Positions 8,725-19,212 are shown, numbered from the stretch's first letter. The stretch: 64,000 nucleotides of DNA from Labilibacter sediminis (GCF_005877885.1 NZ_VCHY01000020.1:1-64000), one strand, 5' to 3'. Notes: generated from the letters alone by a model not told the origin. Numbers and translations: made by a program.

Positions 8725-9793
8725 ATGCCATATAAATGCTACCCCCAATATTATCTTTACGTGCCCCAGTTACAGCAGACAAGCTGTTCACTTGCTTTTC
8801 TACCCGCAACACACCCAGAAAAGCAAAAATTAAAGCCTCTTTAAAATCAATAACCTCAGCCTCAGGAATAGTAATCTTTGCCTTTAAATTGGCATCTACT
8901 AACTCCATCAAGTAGCTGTTAAAAGCTCCGCCTCCCGTAAAAAGAACAGTGTCAACACCAACTTTATTAATCACTTTAGCAATCTGAAAAGAAAAATGAT
9001 GATAACAAGTTGTTAAAACATCTTCTTTTGAGAGGGAATCATAACGATCTAACACTGGAATAAACAACTTTTCTACCCATTCACGGGCCAGTGACTTAGG
9101 ACCTTCTTCTTTATAAAAATCAATATCATTTAATTCTTTTAATAGAGAAGCATTCAGTTTACCTTTTCTTCCCAACTCTCCGCCTTCATCATAATCATGC
9201 CCGTTAATCGATTTTACCAATTCGTTTAAAACAATATTTACCGGACAAATATCAAATGCTACTCTTTTATAGTCTTTATCTTTGTATGAGATATTCGCAA
9301 AGCCACCTAAATTAACACATGCCCCATATGACTTAAAAAGCACCTCATCACCAATGGGCACTAGCGGAGCACCTTGTCCTCCCATAGCAATATCCAACGT
9401 TCTAAAATCAGATATAACTTTTAGCTTAGATTTGGCCGCAATATGAGCACCACAACCAATCTGAAATGTCACTTGTTTTTCAGGCTCATGAAATACAGTA
9501 TGCCCATGCGAAGCAACAAAATCTACACCTTCAATATTCTCAACAAAATCAAGAATATGATCTCCAATAAAATTACCGTATTGCCGGTGCAATTTAACAA
9601 ACTCATATGCACTTAACTCCTGCGCCGTAGATAGATTATGCTTCCATACTGAATCATAGGCTATTGTTTTACATTTTATTATTTTAAATATCCAACCATT
9701 CTCCTCATACTTAAAGTCGCACAAAGCCATATCCAATCCATCCAAAGATGTTCCGCTCATCACTCCAACAACCCTATATTTAATTTCTCTCAT
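8723..9793 (-). CDS. anmK: Anhydro-N-acetylmuramic acid kinase
   Basis: 356 residues of the ASKHA fold. It opens with GVMSGTSLDGLDMALCDF, the AnmK phosphate-binding signature. SHGHTVFHEP and LFTGGGAFNSYLM are the other conserved blocks. The enzyme phosphorylates 1,6-anhydro-MurNAc to MurNAc-6-P in the cytoplasm, recycling cell-wall sugar. The length is slightly short of the usual ~370. It is not next to murQ. The start at 9793 is the only methionine ahead of the glycine-rich loop. Confidence 0.93.
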   Translation of the reverse strand: MREIKYRVVGVMSGTSLDGLDMALCDFKYEENGWIFKIIKCKTIAYDSVWKHNLSTAQELSAYEFVKLHRQYGNFIGDHILDFVENIEGVDFVASHGHTVFHEPEKQVTFQIGCGAHIAAKSKLKVISDFRTLDIAMGGQGAPLVPIGDEVLFKSYGACVNLGGFANISYKDKDYKRVAFDICPVNIVLNELVKSINGHDYDEGGELGRKGKLNASLLKELNDIDFYKEEGPKSLAREWVEKLFIPVLDRYDSLSKEDVLTTCYHHFSFQIAKVINKVGVDTVLFTGGGAFNSYLMELVDANLKAKITIPEAEVIDFKEALIFAFLGVLRVEKQVNSLSAVTGARKDNIGGSIYMA

Positions 9794-10044
9794 TATATTA
9801 TTATTATTCTTTGCCTCTACACAACAGTTAAAATATCCAAAGTTGACAGTTTTTTAAAAGCATCTTAAATTAGATACTTCTAAACTAACTTACAAACTCA
9901 TCAACAGGTTTATAATTACACCTGAATGTAGTTATAGCATAAATATTAACAGAAACTCATTAGATGATTAAAATCTTATTTAGTGTACAAAAATATTCCT
10001 AATTTTAAGATACTTGTTCATTAACCTTTTTCAAATATACAATT

Positions 10045-11031
10045 ATGCCTGATTTATCTACCTCTTACATGGGCCTCAAACTTAAAAGTCCGCTTATAGC
10101 CTCTAGTTCAGGATTAACCAATTCACTACAAGATATTATCGAACTCGAAAAACATGGAGTAGGAGCCGTTATTTTAAAATCATTATTTGAAGAAGAAATT
10201 GTTACCGAGATGGAACATCAGTTGCACAAAATGCACTCTGAAAATTATTTATACCCGGAAACAATGGAATTTTATGAATCTGATGATGTTGAAGACACTT
10301 TAACAAATTACCTGAAACTCATCAATAGTTGTAAACAAGAAATTAATATTCCAATTATTGCCAGTATCAATTGCATTAGTGCACACAACTGGCCATATTT
10401 TGCGAAATCACTGGAAGATGCAGGAGCTGATGCTCTAGAGCTAAACATTTCTATTCTTCCTTCTGATCCTGATTTAACAAGCAACGAAAGCGAAAAGGCA
10501 TATTTTGAAATCATTAAAGCTGTTAAACAAGAAGTATCTATTCCGGTATCCATTAAAATAAGCAACTATTTCTCGAATTTGGCAGGTATGCTAAAACGTT
10601 TTGCCAATGCAGGAGTTGACGGCATTGTTTTATTTAATCGATTTTATTCTCCGGATATAGACATTGACACATTTGATATTGTTCCGGCCCCGATTTTCAG
10701 CTCTCCCGATGATTATATCCTGCCTTTGAGGTGGATCTCTATCATGTCTGACAGAGTGGATTGCGACCTTTCTGCTTCAACAGGTGTTCATGATGGAACT
10801 ACCTTAATTAAAATGATATTAGCTGGAGCTTCATCCGTACAGGTTGCGTCTACCCTATACAAAAACGGGTATGCTCACATTCAAATCATGTTAAAAGAAC
10901 TGGAGGTTTGGATGAACAACAAAGATTTTAGTAACATTGCTCAGGTTAAGGGTATGCTGAGTCAGTCAAAATCAATTAATCCGGCCGGTTATTTGCGTGT
11001 TCAGTTTATGAAACACTTTGCCGAAAAATAA
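10045..11031 (+). CDS. Dihydroorotate dehydrogenase-like flavoprotein
   Basis: 328 residues forming a DHOD-type TIM barrel. It opens with DLSTSYMGLKLKSPLIASS, the class 1 DHOD start, and has SKI-type (VSIKISNYFSN) and C-terminal phosphate-binding (LAGASSVQVASTLYKNG) segments. The usual catalytic Cys-loop of true PyrD enzymes is not clear (ASINCISAHNW lies in that area), and this Bacteroidetes clade is commonly annotated as DHOD-like. It may reduce a pyrimidine or other substrate. It is monocistronic and ends in a strong terminator. Confidence 0.8.
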   Translation: MPDLSTSYMGLKLKSPLIASSSGLTNSLQDIIELEKHGVGAVILKSLFEEEIVTEMEHQLHKMHSENYLYPETMEFYESDDVEDTLTNYLKLINSCKQEINIPIIASINCISAHNWPYFAKSLEDAGADALELNISILPSDPDLTSNESEKAYFEIIKAVKQEVSIPVSIKISNYFSNLAGMLKRFANAGVDGIVLFNRFYSPDIDIDTFDIVPAPIFSSPDDYILPLRWISIMSDRVDCDLSASTGVHDGTTLIKMILAGASSVQVASTLYKNGYAHIQIMLKELEVWMNNKDFSNIAQVKGMLSQSKSINPAGYLRVQFMKHFAEK

Positions 11032-11100
11032 ACAACTGAGGCTTTTATTTAAACCCTTGTATATTTTACAAACCGTGTCCCGCTATTTTAATTAACAACA

Positions 11101-11130
11101 AAAGCCGAATGTTTTTTGCATTCGGCTTTT
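11101..11130 (+). terminator. Intrinsic terminator after DHOD-like gene
   Basis: Ten-base arms AAAGCCGAAT (11101-11110) and ATTCGGCTTT (11120-11129) with a T-rich end. It abuts the repeat copy that begins at 11131. Confidence 0.8.
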
Positions 11131-11300
11131 AACCCTCAATATGTATTAGAAAATCTATTACACATTGAAATCACTTCAAAACAAGACTCTTTGTTGCTTC
11201 ACTTCAACTCACCAGAACGATGCTATGCCTTGTTTCAGTAAAGCCTTGTTTTATCGTGTATTCAATGTTCATGACGAAGTTCTAATACATAATGCGGGTT
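11131..11300. repeat. ~170-bp interspersed repeat with terminal inverted repeats, copy A
   Basis: One of three copies in the window (others at 22405-22575 and 30967-31136). The left end AACCCTCAATATGTATTAG and the reverse complement of the right end (AACCCGCATTATGTATTAG) are near-identical terminal inverted repeats. The interior contains the shared string CTTCAACTCACCAGAACGAT. No ORF. It resembles a MITE or a structured intergenic element. Copies A and B have the same orientation and C is reversed. Confidence 0.85.
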
Positions 11301-11324
11301 TAAGTTAATATTCAAATCAACACA

Positions 11325-12365
11325 TTAGTTTGCATTTCTATCAAAAAATCTATCCACTTCTTTATTCCAATAATCTAAGGTTTTAGATCTTCCTTTATTT
11401 GTTAATTCAGAAGTTTCATTGAATTTTTTCACTTCCTTGTTAAATTCAGCAACCGCTTTATTGTAGGTTTCAACCTGTTCTTTTGTTCTTTTACTCTTCT
11501 TGGTTGTTTCCATTACTTTTTGAGCCTTTTCAAAATTATCTTTTGCTACATAAAAGTTAACCATTGAAGGATAATGAATTTTAGCTTCTTCATCGAAGTA
11601 TTTAAAAACCTGATTGGCAGCCACCTTTAATTGGGCATCACCATTGTAACTATCCAATTGTTTTAATTTTTCAACGCCTTCTTCATTAAATAACAACATT
11701 GAATTAATATTTTGCTCCATTGCATTTACATCAGCACGCTCAAAAGCATCCATTATATATGCCTCTTGCTTGTACGATTTAAAAAAGATTAAAAACACAT
11801 CATTATAATATTCCAAAGCTTTGCTTGCCTTATCAATCTTAGCTGATTTCTTATCCATCTCACCTTCAACCAGTGTAATATCATTTGCCGCAGCAAATTT
11901 TTCCTGAGCAGCAATTAACTTTTCAAAAGCGTCATCCAGTTTTTTATTTGCCAATTCTTTGGCTAAAATATATGCTTCCATTAAATCATACGACTGCTCC
12001 GCAATATCCTCCATATCCAATATCTTATCAAAATCTTCCTTTAAAACAGTATATGTCATTTGCAGATAATCTTTAACTGCATTTTTATAAGAAGCATCCT
12101 CTGTAAATGGCTTTTTTGCACTAACCTGACTTTTGCGAACACTCACCTCTTTAATCAGTTCCATCCGCTTTTTCTCGACCTTGCGAGCACCCTTCCCTTT
12201 GGTAACTGCCTTAAGATATTGCCAGGTTTCATCTTTTAATTCAGAAGTAATTGTGCTTAATTCCTGCATATAAGTAAGAGGAGGAGAAGTTGTTTGCGCT
12301 TTTAAAAATCCTGTTGCGACAAATAAAATAAGAAGTGATGCAACTTTTAAGTTTAAGTTTCTCAT
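11325..12365 (-). CDS. Exported helical protein (LIC11966-like surface protein)
   Basis: 346 residues. The N-terminal signal peptide MRNLNLKVASLLILFVATG ends near residue 23 (KAQ). The remainder is predicted almost wholly alpha-helical, rich in Lys, Glu and Ala, with several coiled-coil-like stretches. It resembles the LIC11966-type surface proteins of Bacteroidetes, but I can only suggest that. It begins 9 bases after the stop of the S41 peptidase gene on the same strand, so the two form an operon and this may be a partner or substrate of the protease. Confidence 0.55.
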   Translation of the reverse strand: MRNLNLKVASLLILFVATGFLKAQTTSPPLTYMQELSTITSELKDETWQYLKAVTKGKGARKVEKKRMELIKEVSVRKSQVSAKKPFTEDASYKNAVKDYLQMTYTVLKEDFDKILDMEDIAEQSYDLMEAYILAKELANKKLDDAFEKLIAAQEKFAAANDITLVEGEMDKKSAKIDKASKALEYYNDVFLIFFKSYKQEAYIMDAFERADVNAMEQNINSMLLFNEEGVEKLKQLDSYNGDAQLKVAANQVFKYFDEEAKIHYPSMVNFYVAKDNFEKAQKVMETTKKSKRTKEQVETYNKAVAEFNKEVKKFNETSELTNKGRSKTLDYWNKEVDRFFDRNAN

Positions 12366-12374
12366 AAAATTGGT

Positions 12375-14423
12375 TTATTTTAAATTAATTAGATCATTTA
12401 CTATTTGGAAAGATTCTGTGATATATTTATCCTGAGCTATTTGAGCCTGTTGTTTGCTTATTGACTGATCACTCTCTAAACCATAAGATTTTAGATACGC
12501 GGAACATAATACATTATAAACAGATGTATTATCCTGATCTTCTTTACTTTTTGATTTTTTCTCATTAAAATAACAAGCATAGTTTTTTGCATTTAACGGA
12601 ACAACATATGTAATTTCATTGCTCTTATGACTATCATTTTCAACAAAGGATTTAAAATGATTATTCTCCTTAATTCTGTCTCTGCTTTTTAACCTTAACG
12701 TACCTATGGGAATAACCGGAGAAGGATAAGCATAAACTTTTTTACTGATCGTATCATTACACAAAGCATTTGATGCGTTCACCTCTCCTATTGAATCTTT
12801 ATCAAAGATATTGGCCAATCTAATATCAGGTTGTACGCCTATTTTCTGATGAGTTGTACCATCAATTCTATAAAACTTACCAATGGTCACTTTTAAGTAG
12901 CCATCCTTGCCAATATTATCACTAAGAGTGTCTAAATCGTTACACAAAGGAACTATTTGCTGAATGGTTGATTTACCATATGAATGCGCCCCTACAATTA
13001 CAGCCCTGTTATAATCTTGCATTGCTGCTGCAAAAAGCTCCGATGCTGAAGCACTATATTGATTTTGAAGAACCACCATGGGCTTTGTAAAAGCCATTCC
13101 TCTATTCATATCTTTTATGGTTTCCAATCCGTCTTCCTTACTGTCACTTATACTTATTGCTCCATAATTTATAAAAATACCAGCCATATTAATGGCTTCA
13201 TACATCGACCCGCCTCCATTATTTCTGATATCAAAAATTAAACCTTCTATACCTTCGCGTTTAAGATTAAAAATGGCTTTGGCCACATCATTGGCACACC
13301 CCTGCGGGTAAAACCAATCATCAGAATTTGTATAAAACGATGGTAAATAAATGTACCCTATCTTCTTTTCTCCATCCAAAACAAAGCTCTGTATAGCATT
13401 TTCTTCCACATCAATTAACTCTTTCTGCAGCTCAACCTCTACTTGTTTTCCATTCTTTTTTTGAATTGAAAAAACCACCTTTTTAACTTTATCGGAGTAA
13501 ATGATCTCAACAGCTTCTTTAGTGGGTATACACTTCAGATCAAGCTTACTGTCGTTTTCTCCCTGTAAGGATTTTATAATATCTCCTTCATTAATTTTAT
13601 TTGATTTCCAGGCAGGCCCTCCCGGAATTAAAGATTCTATTTCCAGCTCTCCTCGGTTATTTCGATATAATTCAATGCCAAAGGAAAGGCTCTCTTTGGA
13701 TAGCGAATTATTAAAAAAATCATTTTCGGATGGAGATAAGTATAAAGTATGCGGATCAAAGGTATTTGACAATGATTTTAAGAACGAATCTTCAATGTAC
13801 TGCTCAATAGAGTTTCCCTGCGTTAACCTGTTTTGTATCCAACACAACTCTCCCTCTATGGCTTCATCTTTGAATTGCTTTAACCTGTCAGGTTCAACAG
13901 CAACATCTTCTCTTATGGTATCTGACTGTTGAAAATATAGTCTTAAAGCAGCATATTTTATCAGCTTTTGATATCTGACAACAAGATCTTTAGAGTTTAA
14001 ATAACCCCTATTTTTATAAAAACAAATTGAATCGTTTAACTCGAAATTATAATCTATATCCTTTTGACTATTTAAGAAAGATACCGTTTCATTTAATCTT
14101 TTGTTGTATAAGGTTGAGATTTCATTAATAAATGAATAATCCTTATTATTCATATAATTATCCAACTCATATTTATACTTATTTATTTGCTCAAGATCAC
14201 TGGTTGAGAATATCAACTTACGTTCATCTAAAGATTGAATGAAATCATCATACAAAAAAGCGGAAAACGAATCATCAATCGATCGGGGCTGATAATGACA
14301 CTTATCTATTGCATGAAGTAGTAGTTCAGATTTTTTTGTAACTTTTTTTTCTTGTCCGTTTAGGTATTGATAAAAGAAAATACTTATGCCAATAAGCACA
14401 ACTCTTAATGTTATTTTAATCAT
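12375..14423 (-). CDS. C-terminal processing (tail-specific) peptidase, S41 family
   Basis: 682 residues. A signal or anchor segment (residues 1-25) is followed by an N-terminal helical domain, a PDZ domain (about 240-330, with SFGIELYRNNRGELEI and GPAWKSNKINEGDIIKS), and the S41 core. The catalytic serine lies in SASASE (about residue 455) and the lysine in GAHSYGKST (about 480). A DUF3340-like tail follows. The family trims C-termini of periplasmic proteins (Prc/Tsp). It is close to the usual ~700 residues. The next gene on the strand encodes an exported helical protein. Confidence 0.88.
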   Translation of the reverse strand: MIKITLRVVLIGISIFFYQYLNGQEKKVTKKSELLLHAIDKCHYQPRSIDDSFSAFLYDDFIQSLDERKLIFSTSDLEQINKYKYELDNYMNNKDYSFINEISTLYNKRLNETVSFLNSQKDIDYNFELNDSICFYKNRGYLNSKDLVVRYQKLIKYAALRLYFQQSDTIREDVAVEPDRLKQFKDEAIEGELCWIQNRLTQGNSIEQYIEDSFLKSLSNTFDPHTLYLSPSENDFFNNSLSKESLSFGIELYRNNRGELEIESLIPGGPAWKSNKINEGDIIKSLQGENDSKLDLKCIPTKEAVEIIYSDKVKKVVFSIQKKNGKQVEVELQKELIDVEENAIQSFVLDGEKKIGYIYLPSFYTNSDDWFYPQGCANDVAKAIFNLKREGIEGLIFDIRNNGGGSMYEAINMAGIFINYGAISISDSKEDGLETIKDMNRGMAFTKPMVVLQNQYSASASELFAAAMQDYNRAVIVGAHSYGKSTIQQIVPLCNDLDTLSDNIGKDGYLKVTIGKFYRIDGTTHQKIGVQPDIRLANIFDKDSIGEVNASNALCNDTISKKVYAYPSPVIPIGTLRLKSRDRIKENNHFKSFVENDSHKSNEITYVVPLNAKNYACYFNEKKSKSKEDQDNTSVYNVLCSAYLKSYGLESDQSISKQQAQIAQDKYITESFQIVNDLINLK

Positions 14424-14596
14424 AAAGACTAATTCTCAAAGTTAGGTGGTTACAGTGAATATATTCAATAATTATGTTACAATAATATCGATACGCAGTT
14501 ATTAAACTTAGGTTACTTTTTTATGACGTTTTAATGCAAAATTATTTATTGGTTTTATGGTTTATACACTAAGTTTATATTTGTAAAAAAAATAAT

Positions 14597-14788
14597 ATGA
14601 ATTACATTGATGATTATTATCCGCAAAAACCTTTAAAAGAAGGTGAAGACTTTATCATGGACCCCAGAGGTTTCAGGGTTATGACTAAGAAGTTTTTAAC
14701 CGAAAGGGGATATTGCTGTGGTAATGGATGTAAAAACTGCCCGTATTTTCCCAAACATCAAAAAGGAAATACAACATTAAAAAACTGA
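14597..14788 (+). CDS. DUF5522 small cysteine-rich protein
   Basis: 63 residues with the characteristic RGYCCGNGCKNCPY block, four to five cysteines that could bind a metal. A small conserved Bacteroidetes family of unknown function. It ends 11 bases before fmt and is likely translated from the same mRNA. Confidence 0.8.
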   Translation: MNYIDDYYPQKPLKEGEDFIMDPRGFRVMTKKFLTERGYCCGNGCKNCPYFPKHQKGNTTLKN

Positions 14789-14799
14789 ATAAAGACACT

Positions 14800-15768
14800 A
14801 TGATGATAAAAAAGGAAGATTTAAGAATTGTATTTATGGGTACTCCTGATTTTGCTGTGGAGAGCCTTAAAATACTTGTAGAGAATAATTACAATGTAGT
14901 GGGTGTAATAACGGTTCCGGATAAACCTGCAGGACGAGGACAAAAAATAAAAACCTCGCCTGTTAAAGACTATGCCGTAGAACAGGGTATAAAAGTACTT
15001 CAACCGGAAAAACTAAAAGCTGAAGATTTTGTAAATGAACTAAAATCTTTAAAAGCACATTTGCAGGTTGTGGTGGCCTTTAGAATGTTACCTGAGGTAG
15101 TATGGGCTATGCCAGAGCTTGGAACCTTTAATCTTCACGGCTCGTTACTTCCACAATATCGTGGTGCTGCCCCAATCAACTGGGCTGTAATTAATGGCGA
15201 TAAAGAAACCGGTGTTACCACATTCTTTTTAAAACATGAGATTGATACAGGTAATATTATTGATCAGAAAAGAATGCCAATTGCTGAGACTGACAATGCA
15301 GGAATTGTTCATGATAACATGATGTTTTTAGGCGCCGGGTTAGTATTAGAGACAGTGGATAACATTTGCGCAGGTACGATTTCTGTTAAACCACAGGACG
15401 AATATATAAATGAAAATTCAGTTTTAAATCCTGCACCTAAAATATTTAAAGATGATTGTAAAATAGATTGGGATCAACCTGTTGATAAAATATACAATAA
15501 AATTAGAGGTTTAAGTCCATACCCTGCTGCATGGACAGAGTTAATTGATGAGAATGGGAAAAAGAGCAGCCTAAAAATATTTGCAACTGAAAAAGTAGCT
15601 GCTGAAAAAGAAGCTGGAAAAATTACATCTGATTCAAAATCTACTATTATTTTAAATTGTAACAATGGAGCTTTAAAAATTAATTCATTGCAGCTGGCAG
15701 GAAAAAAACGAATGACAGCCAAAGAGTTTTTAAATGGCTTTAAGGATATTGAAAAGTACAAGTTCTAA
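14800..15768 (+). CDS. fmt: Methionyl-tRNA formyltransferase
   Basis: 322 residues. The N-terminal Rossmann-like domain has RIVFMGTPDFAVESL, the 10-formyl-THF-binding SLLPQYRGAAPINWAVING block and the DTG motif (EIDTGNII). The C-terminal OB-fold recognises initiator tRNA (LSPYPAAWTEL onward). It formylates Met-tRNAfMet. Two adjacent methionines (14800, 14803) are possible starts. It is co-transcribed with the DUF5522 gene and ends at a hairpin terminator. Confidence 0.96.
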   Translation: MMIKKEDLRIVFMGTPDFAVESLKILVENNYNVVGVITVPDKPAGRGQKIKTSPVKDYAVEQGIKVLQPEKLKAEDFVNELKSLKAHLQVVVAFRMLPEVVWAMPELGTFNLHGSLLPQYRGAAPINWAVINGDKETGVTTFFLKHEIDTGNIIDQKRMPIAETDNAGIVHDNMMFLGAGLVLETVDNICAGTISVKPQDEYINENSVLNPAPKIFKDDCKIDWDQPVDKIYNKIRGLSPYPAAWTELIDENGKKSSLKIFATEKVAAEKEAGKITSDSKSTIILNCNNGALKINSLQLAGKKRMTAKEFLNGFKDIEKYKF

Positions 15769-15775
15769 ATAAATG

Positions 15776-15804
15776 AAATCCGGTATTTATGCCGGATTTT
15801 TTTA
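15776..15804. terminator. Terminator between convergent fmt and the following gene
   Basis: Arms AAATCCGG (15776-15783) and CCGGATTT (15792-15799) with an eight-base loop and T-run. It lies between two convergent genes and can serve both. Confidence 0.8.
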
Positions 15805-17958
15805 TGGCCTTAATTCGCTAAGCGAAATATTCTGATTTAAAGGAATTAATTGAATAACGCCTTCAGAAAGATCCAGTCCTGCTACCCGCATTAGCTCAGA
15901 AAGTGCAAAACTCACTCGCAAGGCGCTTAGTATGATATTTAAGGATTGTTCCTGAGAATAATATTTTTGATACTTGCTTCTATTATTATGTGATAGCTTA
16001 CTTAATCTTGAATTCACAGCATCAGCATAACCATTAATAACGAAAATATAATTTTCGCTCTCCTCCACTACCTCAATATCAACTCTTCGGGCATTTTTAT
16101 ATTCTGTCTTATTACTTAATTCATTTAAATATGCTGAACTATTCACTTTTGTCACGCTACTCTCAGAACTTTCTACACCATTTGCTTTTAATACCAGTTT
16201 AATTTCCTTCTCCTTGTTTGCTACGGCAGTTCCGATTTTCTTAAAGAGGTCATAATACTCCGAACCTAATGCGCAACCACAATCAAACTCGTCAGGTTCA
16301 AAATAAAAGGATTGATTAAAAATAGTATCCGGGATACCAACTTTATTAACAGCTACATCTTCTTTAGCACTAAACCTATTTACTCCACCCGTAGTATTTA
16401 CATACATCTGAACCTCATCTTTTTGGTCGATATAAAGCGTAAAGGAGGCCGCTATTAACTTAACCTCTACTTTTTTTAAAATGCTATCTTCCGCAAAAAT
16501 TAAATCTTGCGTAAAAGCATTAAATATGGTTCCGTCACTAAATGTATAAACTGAATCCCTCTTAGTCCATGTTTGAATATCATCCCCTAAAACAGCTTGC
16601 ATTTCATTAAGCTTACTTCTGGCTTGATCAATTTTCCGATATTCATCAGAAATTTTCTTCTCAAGTTTTTTGATTCTATTTTCTTTGTTGGTCAAATTGG
16701 AGAGATGAACAATAATTTTTTCTTTCCTGGATTCTTTGGCCTGAGGATTAAAACTTTCCAGTTTATTCAGCGAATCAATTTCTAATTCCAATGTTTCAAT
16801 CTGACCTAGAATGACCTCCTTTTTACTTTGCTCCTTTTGGTAAATGCTTAAAAGTCCGTTGCTTTTATTCAGCTCTTCGCCTGGAATGGTAATTTTCTTT
16901 AATTCAAACTCTACAAGCCTGTCTAAATACGAAATTCCCTTCGTTTTATTGGGATCAGGAGATATTTCTTTTGATAAGATATCGGCAAACAGCATATAAC
17001 TTTTACCGTCTTTTTTAATTAATATCAATGGTTTTTTATTGCTATCCATTCCCCATAACGATAAGTGTAAAAGAGTTGGTTCAGCAACCAATGTATTAAT
17101 ATAAACATCACTTTCAAAACGAGGTGTCAATTCCCCTCTTTTAGTTGCCATTTCGTAAGTAAACAACCCTATCCCCTTACCTGTACCTGTTTCTATCCAT
17201 TCTGATCCTCCTTTTTCATATTCTGACAACAAACCAGACGAACCACTTCCCTCTCCTACTGCTACCAAATTACCTTTAAAGTAAGTATCATCCTGAACTA
17301 TATTTTTAAAATAAATAGCCGACTGCTTTTCTACGTATTCAAGTACCAAATGATGCCACTTTTCCAATATGGCCTTTTGCCGGCTTACTGGCAGCTTTTT
17401 AATATCACTTAATATTCCTGCTTTTTTATTTAATGGCAAGCTTGGATTCAACAGCATGTAAAATGAAGAGGCATACTTTTTATGCACTTTACCATCTTTC
17501 TTTAAATCAGATGGAAGTACTTTAAACAATTCATCATGAAAATATCTGGCTGTTTTATTTATTGAAAATGGAGGTGACTGATCATAACCTTCTTTTAGAA
17601 TGACATACAACTCCCACAAAGCCAGTTTTACAGAAGCATCAGCGATTAGCCCGGGAGATGTTTTACGAATACCCGCATAATCAATAAGTAATATATCTGG
17701 ATTTACAATTATACTATCTTCTATTAAATCCCATTTCTCCCTCACCTTTGTTACTATTCTACCATTGACTGCATACCTATCCACATTGGCAGGTAGTTTT
17801 CCCTGGTAAACAAAAAACTCCTCCCAATTTCGTTTTAAGGGAGGAGTTTTCATCACTATTTTATATAGCCATGCTTTTTGCTGCGCATTAAAATCCTGAC
17901 CAAACAAGGTAGTCATTGACACCCATAACAATATGGTCGAGATGATTTTATGGAGCAT
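15802..17958 (-). CDS. Large exported protein of unknown function with possible OmpA-like C-terminus
   Basis: 718 residues with a short signal peptide (MLHKIISTILLWVSMTTLFG, cleavage near residue 20). The middle (about 380-470) is a strong coiled coil. The C-terminal 110 residues (FVINGYADAVNSRLSKL then an alternating helix/strand pattern) recall an OmpA-like peptidoglycan-binding domain, with N.RLS but without the full consensus. It starts 10 bases after the LysM glucosaminidase gene, consistent with a cell-envelope operon. I do not recognise a named family. Confidence 0.5.
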   Translation of the reverse strand: MLHKIISTILLWVSMTTLFGQDFNAQQKAWLYKIVMKTPPLKRNWEEFFVYQGKLPANVDRYAVNGRIVTKVREKWDLIEDSIIVNPDILLIDYAGIRKTSPGLIADASVKLALWELYVILKEGYDQSPPFSINKTARYFHDELFKVLPSDLKKDGKVHKKYASSFYMLLNPSLPLNKKAGILSDIKKLPVSRQKAILEKWHHLVLEYVEKQSAIYFKNIVQDDTYFKGNLVAVGEGSGSSGLLSEYEKGGSEWIETGTGKGIGLFTYEMATKRGELTPRFESDVYINTLVAEPTLLHLSLWGMDSNKKPLILIKKDGKSYMLFADILSKEISPDPNKTKGISYLDRLVEFELKKITIPGEELNKSNGLLSIYQKEQSKKEVILGQIETLELEIDSLNKLESFNPQAKESRKEKIIVHLSNLTNKENRIKKLEKKISDEYRKIDQARSKLNEMQAVLGDDIQTWTKRDSVYTFSDGTIFNAFTQDLIFAEDSILKKVEVKLIAASFTLYIDQKDEVQMYVNTTGGVNRFSAKEDVAVNKVGIPDTIFNQSFYFEPDEFDCGCALGSEYYDLFKKIGTAVANKEKEIKLVLKANGVESSESSVTKVNSSAYLNELSNKTEYKNARRVDIEVVEESENYIFVINGYADAVNSRLSKLSHNNRSKYQKYYSQEQSLNIILSALRVSFALSELMRVAGLDLSEGVIQLIPLNQNISLSELRP

Positions 17959-17968
17959 ATAAACTAAC

Positions 17969-18925
17969 TTATTTCTTTTTCTTTCTTAATTGAATGACCT
18001 GACCGTCTTTCACTTTATCACCTTTCTTTAATCCATTGTATTTATATAACCTACTTATCTTAACTCCATATTTTTGAGACAGGTAATGAAGCGTTTCGCC
18101 TTGTTTTAATTTGTGCGATGTATGTTTACGATGGGCTTTACTGCGTTTAGGCTGTACATATAAATACTTGTATTTTTGAATATTGGCATTTTGCTCAAGG
18201 TCGTTATAGGCAAATATTTCCCATTCCTTTAATCCAAATTCAGTACAAACCGAAGAAAAAGAATCATCAGGATTTACTTTGATATACTTTACCCCGTTAT
18301 TTTGTTCCACCTTATGACTTCCAAAAGCATCAATGGTGAAGTTATCCGTTTTAGATCCTCTGCGAGTTTCCTTAACAACAGGTTTACTTGCTGTATGCTT
18401 TACTTTAACTCCACTATCAAATCGTTCCAGATCATTTTCCTCTATAATATGAATAAGTCGATGTGCATATTTGGGATCAGTAGCATAACCTGCCTTTTTT
18501 AAACCTTTAGCCCAACCTTTATAATCAGTTGTTTTTAACTCAAACAACGAAGCATATCTTGTTTTCCCCGTTAAAAAATCAGAATGATCAATATACGAGT
18601 CATAAACATTTTTATACTTTCTGAAACACTCCCCTTTTCTGTCATCATCATGATAAACCTTTTTGCCATTCCAATCGCTATGGCATTTAATACCAAAGTG
18701 ATTATTTGACCTTCGGGCAAGGTTTGAGTTACCATTTCCCGACTCCAACATTCCCTGAGCAAGTGTAATACTGGCCGGAATACCAACCCTTTTCATTTCT
18801 TTTACAGCCAACTCGCTATACTTACTAATATATTGATCTTTGGTAATTTTAGTTTGTGCGTTTAGTAAAAATCCACTAAAAAGTATACCTATAACCAGAA
18901 AAGATAATTGTAATTTATTTCCCAT
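17969..18925 (-). CDS. Secreted glucosaminidase (FlgJ/lysozyme-like) with LysM repeats
   Basis: 318 residues. After a signal peptide (to about NAQ at residue 24) lies a glucosaminidase domain (about 30-165) with ITLAQGMLESGNGNSNLA carrying the catalytic glutamate, and HFGIKC. A linker leads to a degenerate LysM around 210-250 and a clear LysM (LKQGETLHYLSQKYGVKISR) at the C-terminus. The enzyme would cleave peptidoglycan glycan strands in the periplasm or at the septum. It is first in a two-gene unit with the large exported protein. Confidence 0.88.
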   Translation of the reverse strand: MGNKLQLSFLVIGILFSGFLLNAQTKITKDQYISKYSELAVKEMKRVGIPASITLAQGMLESGNGNSNLARRSNNHFGIKCHSDWNGKKVYHDDDRKGECFRKYKNVYDSYIDHSDFLTGKTRYASLFELKTTDYKGWAKGLKKAGYATDPKYAHRLIHIIEENDLERFDSGVKVKHTASKPVVKETRRGSKTDNFTIDAFGSHKVEQNNGVKYIKVNPDDSFSSVCTEFGLKEWEIFAYNDLEQNANIQKYKYLYVQPKRSKAHRKHTSHKLKQGETLHYLSQKYGVKISRLYKYNGLKKGDKVKDGQVIQLRKKKK

Positions 18926-19212
18926 CTTAAAAAAAATGTATCGTGTGAGTTGCCAGCAAATATAAACATTTGACCTTAAATTTCTTCACTAAAAAAGAAT
19001 AGCTGTTGAATCACAATAAACAACTATTGCTTAATTGAAAGTATATCGTATTTTTGAATCAAATATTGTTTACAATAGATGTTAGATCCTAAACAAAAGG
19101 TATGAGACTGATTAGTAATACATCTAACATCAGTGATTTAGCAAAATACAATATTCGATTTACCAAACCCTGATTTTCTGCACATTATAAAAGTTTAGCG
19201 AAGTATTGATTT
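18926..19212. other. Divergent intergenic region upstream of cdd
   Basis: Around 290 AT-rich bases carrying the start signals of the glucosaminidase (minus strand) and cdd (plus strand). I see no ORF, repeat copy or hairpin of note. Confidence 0.35.
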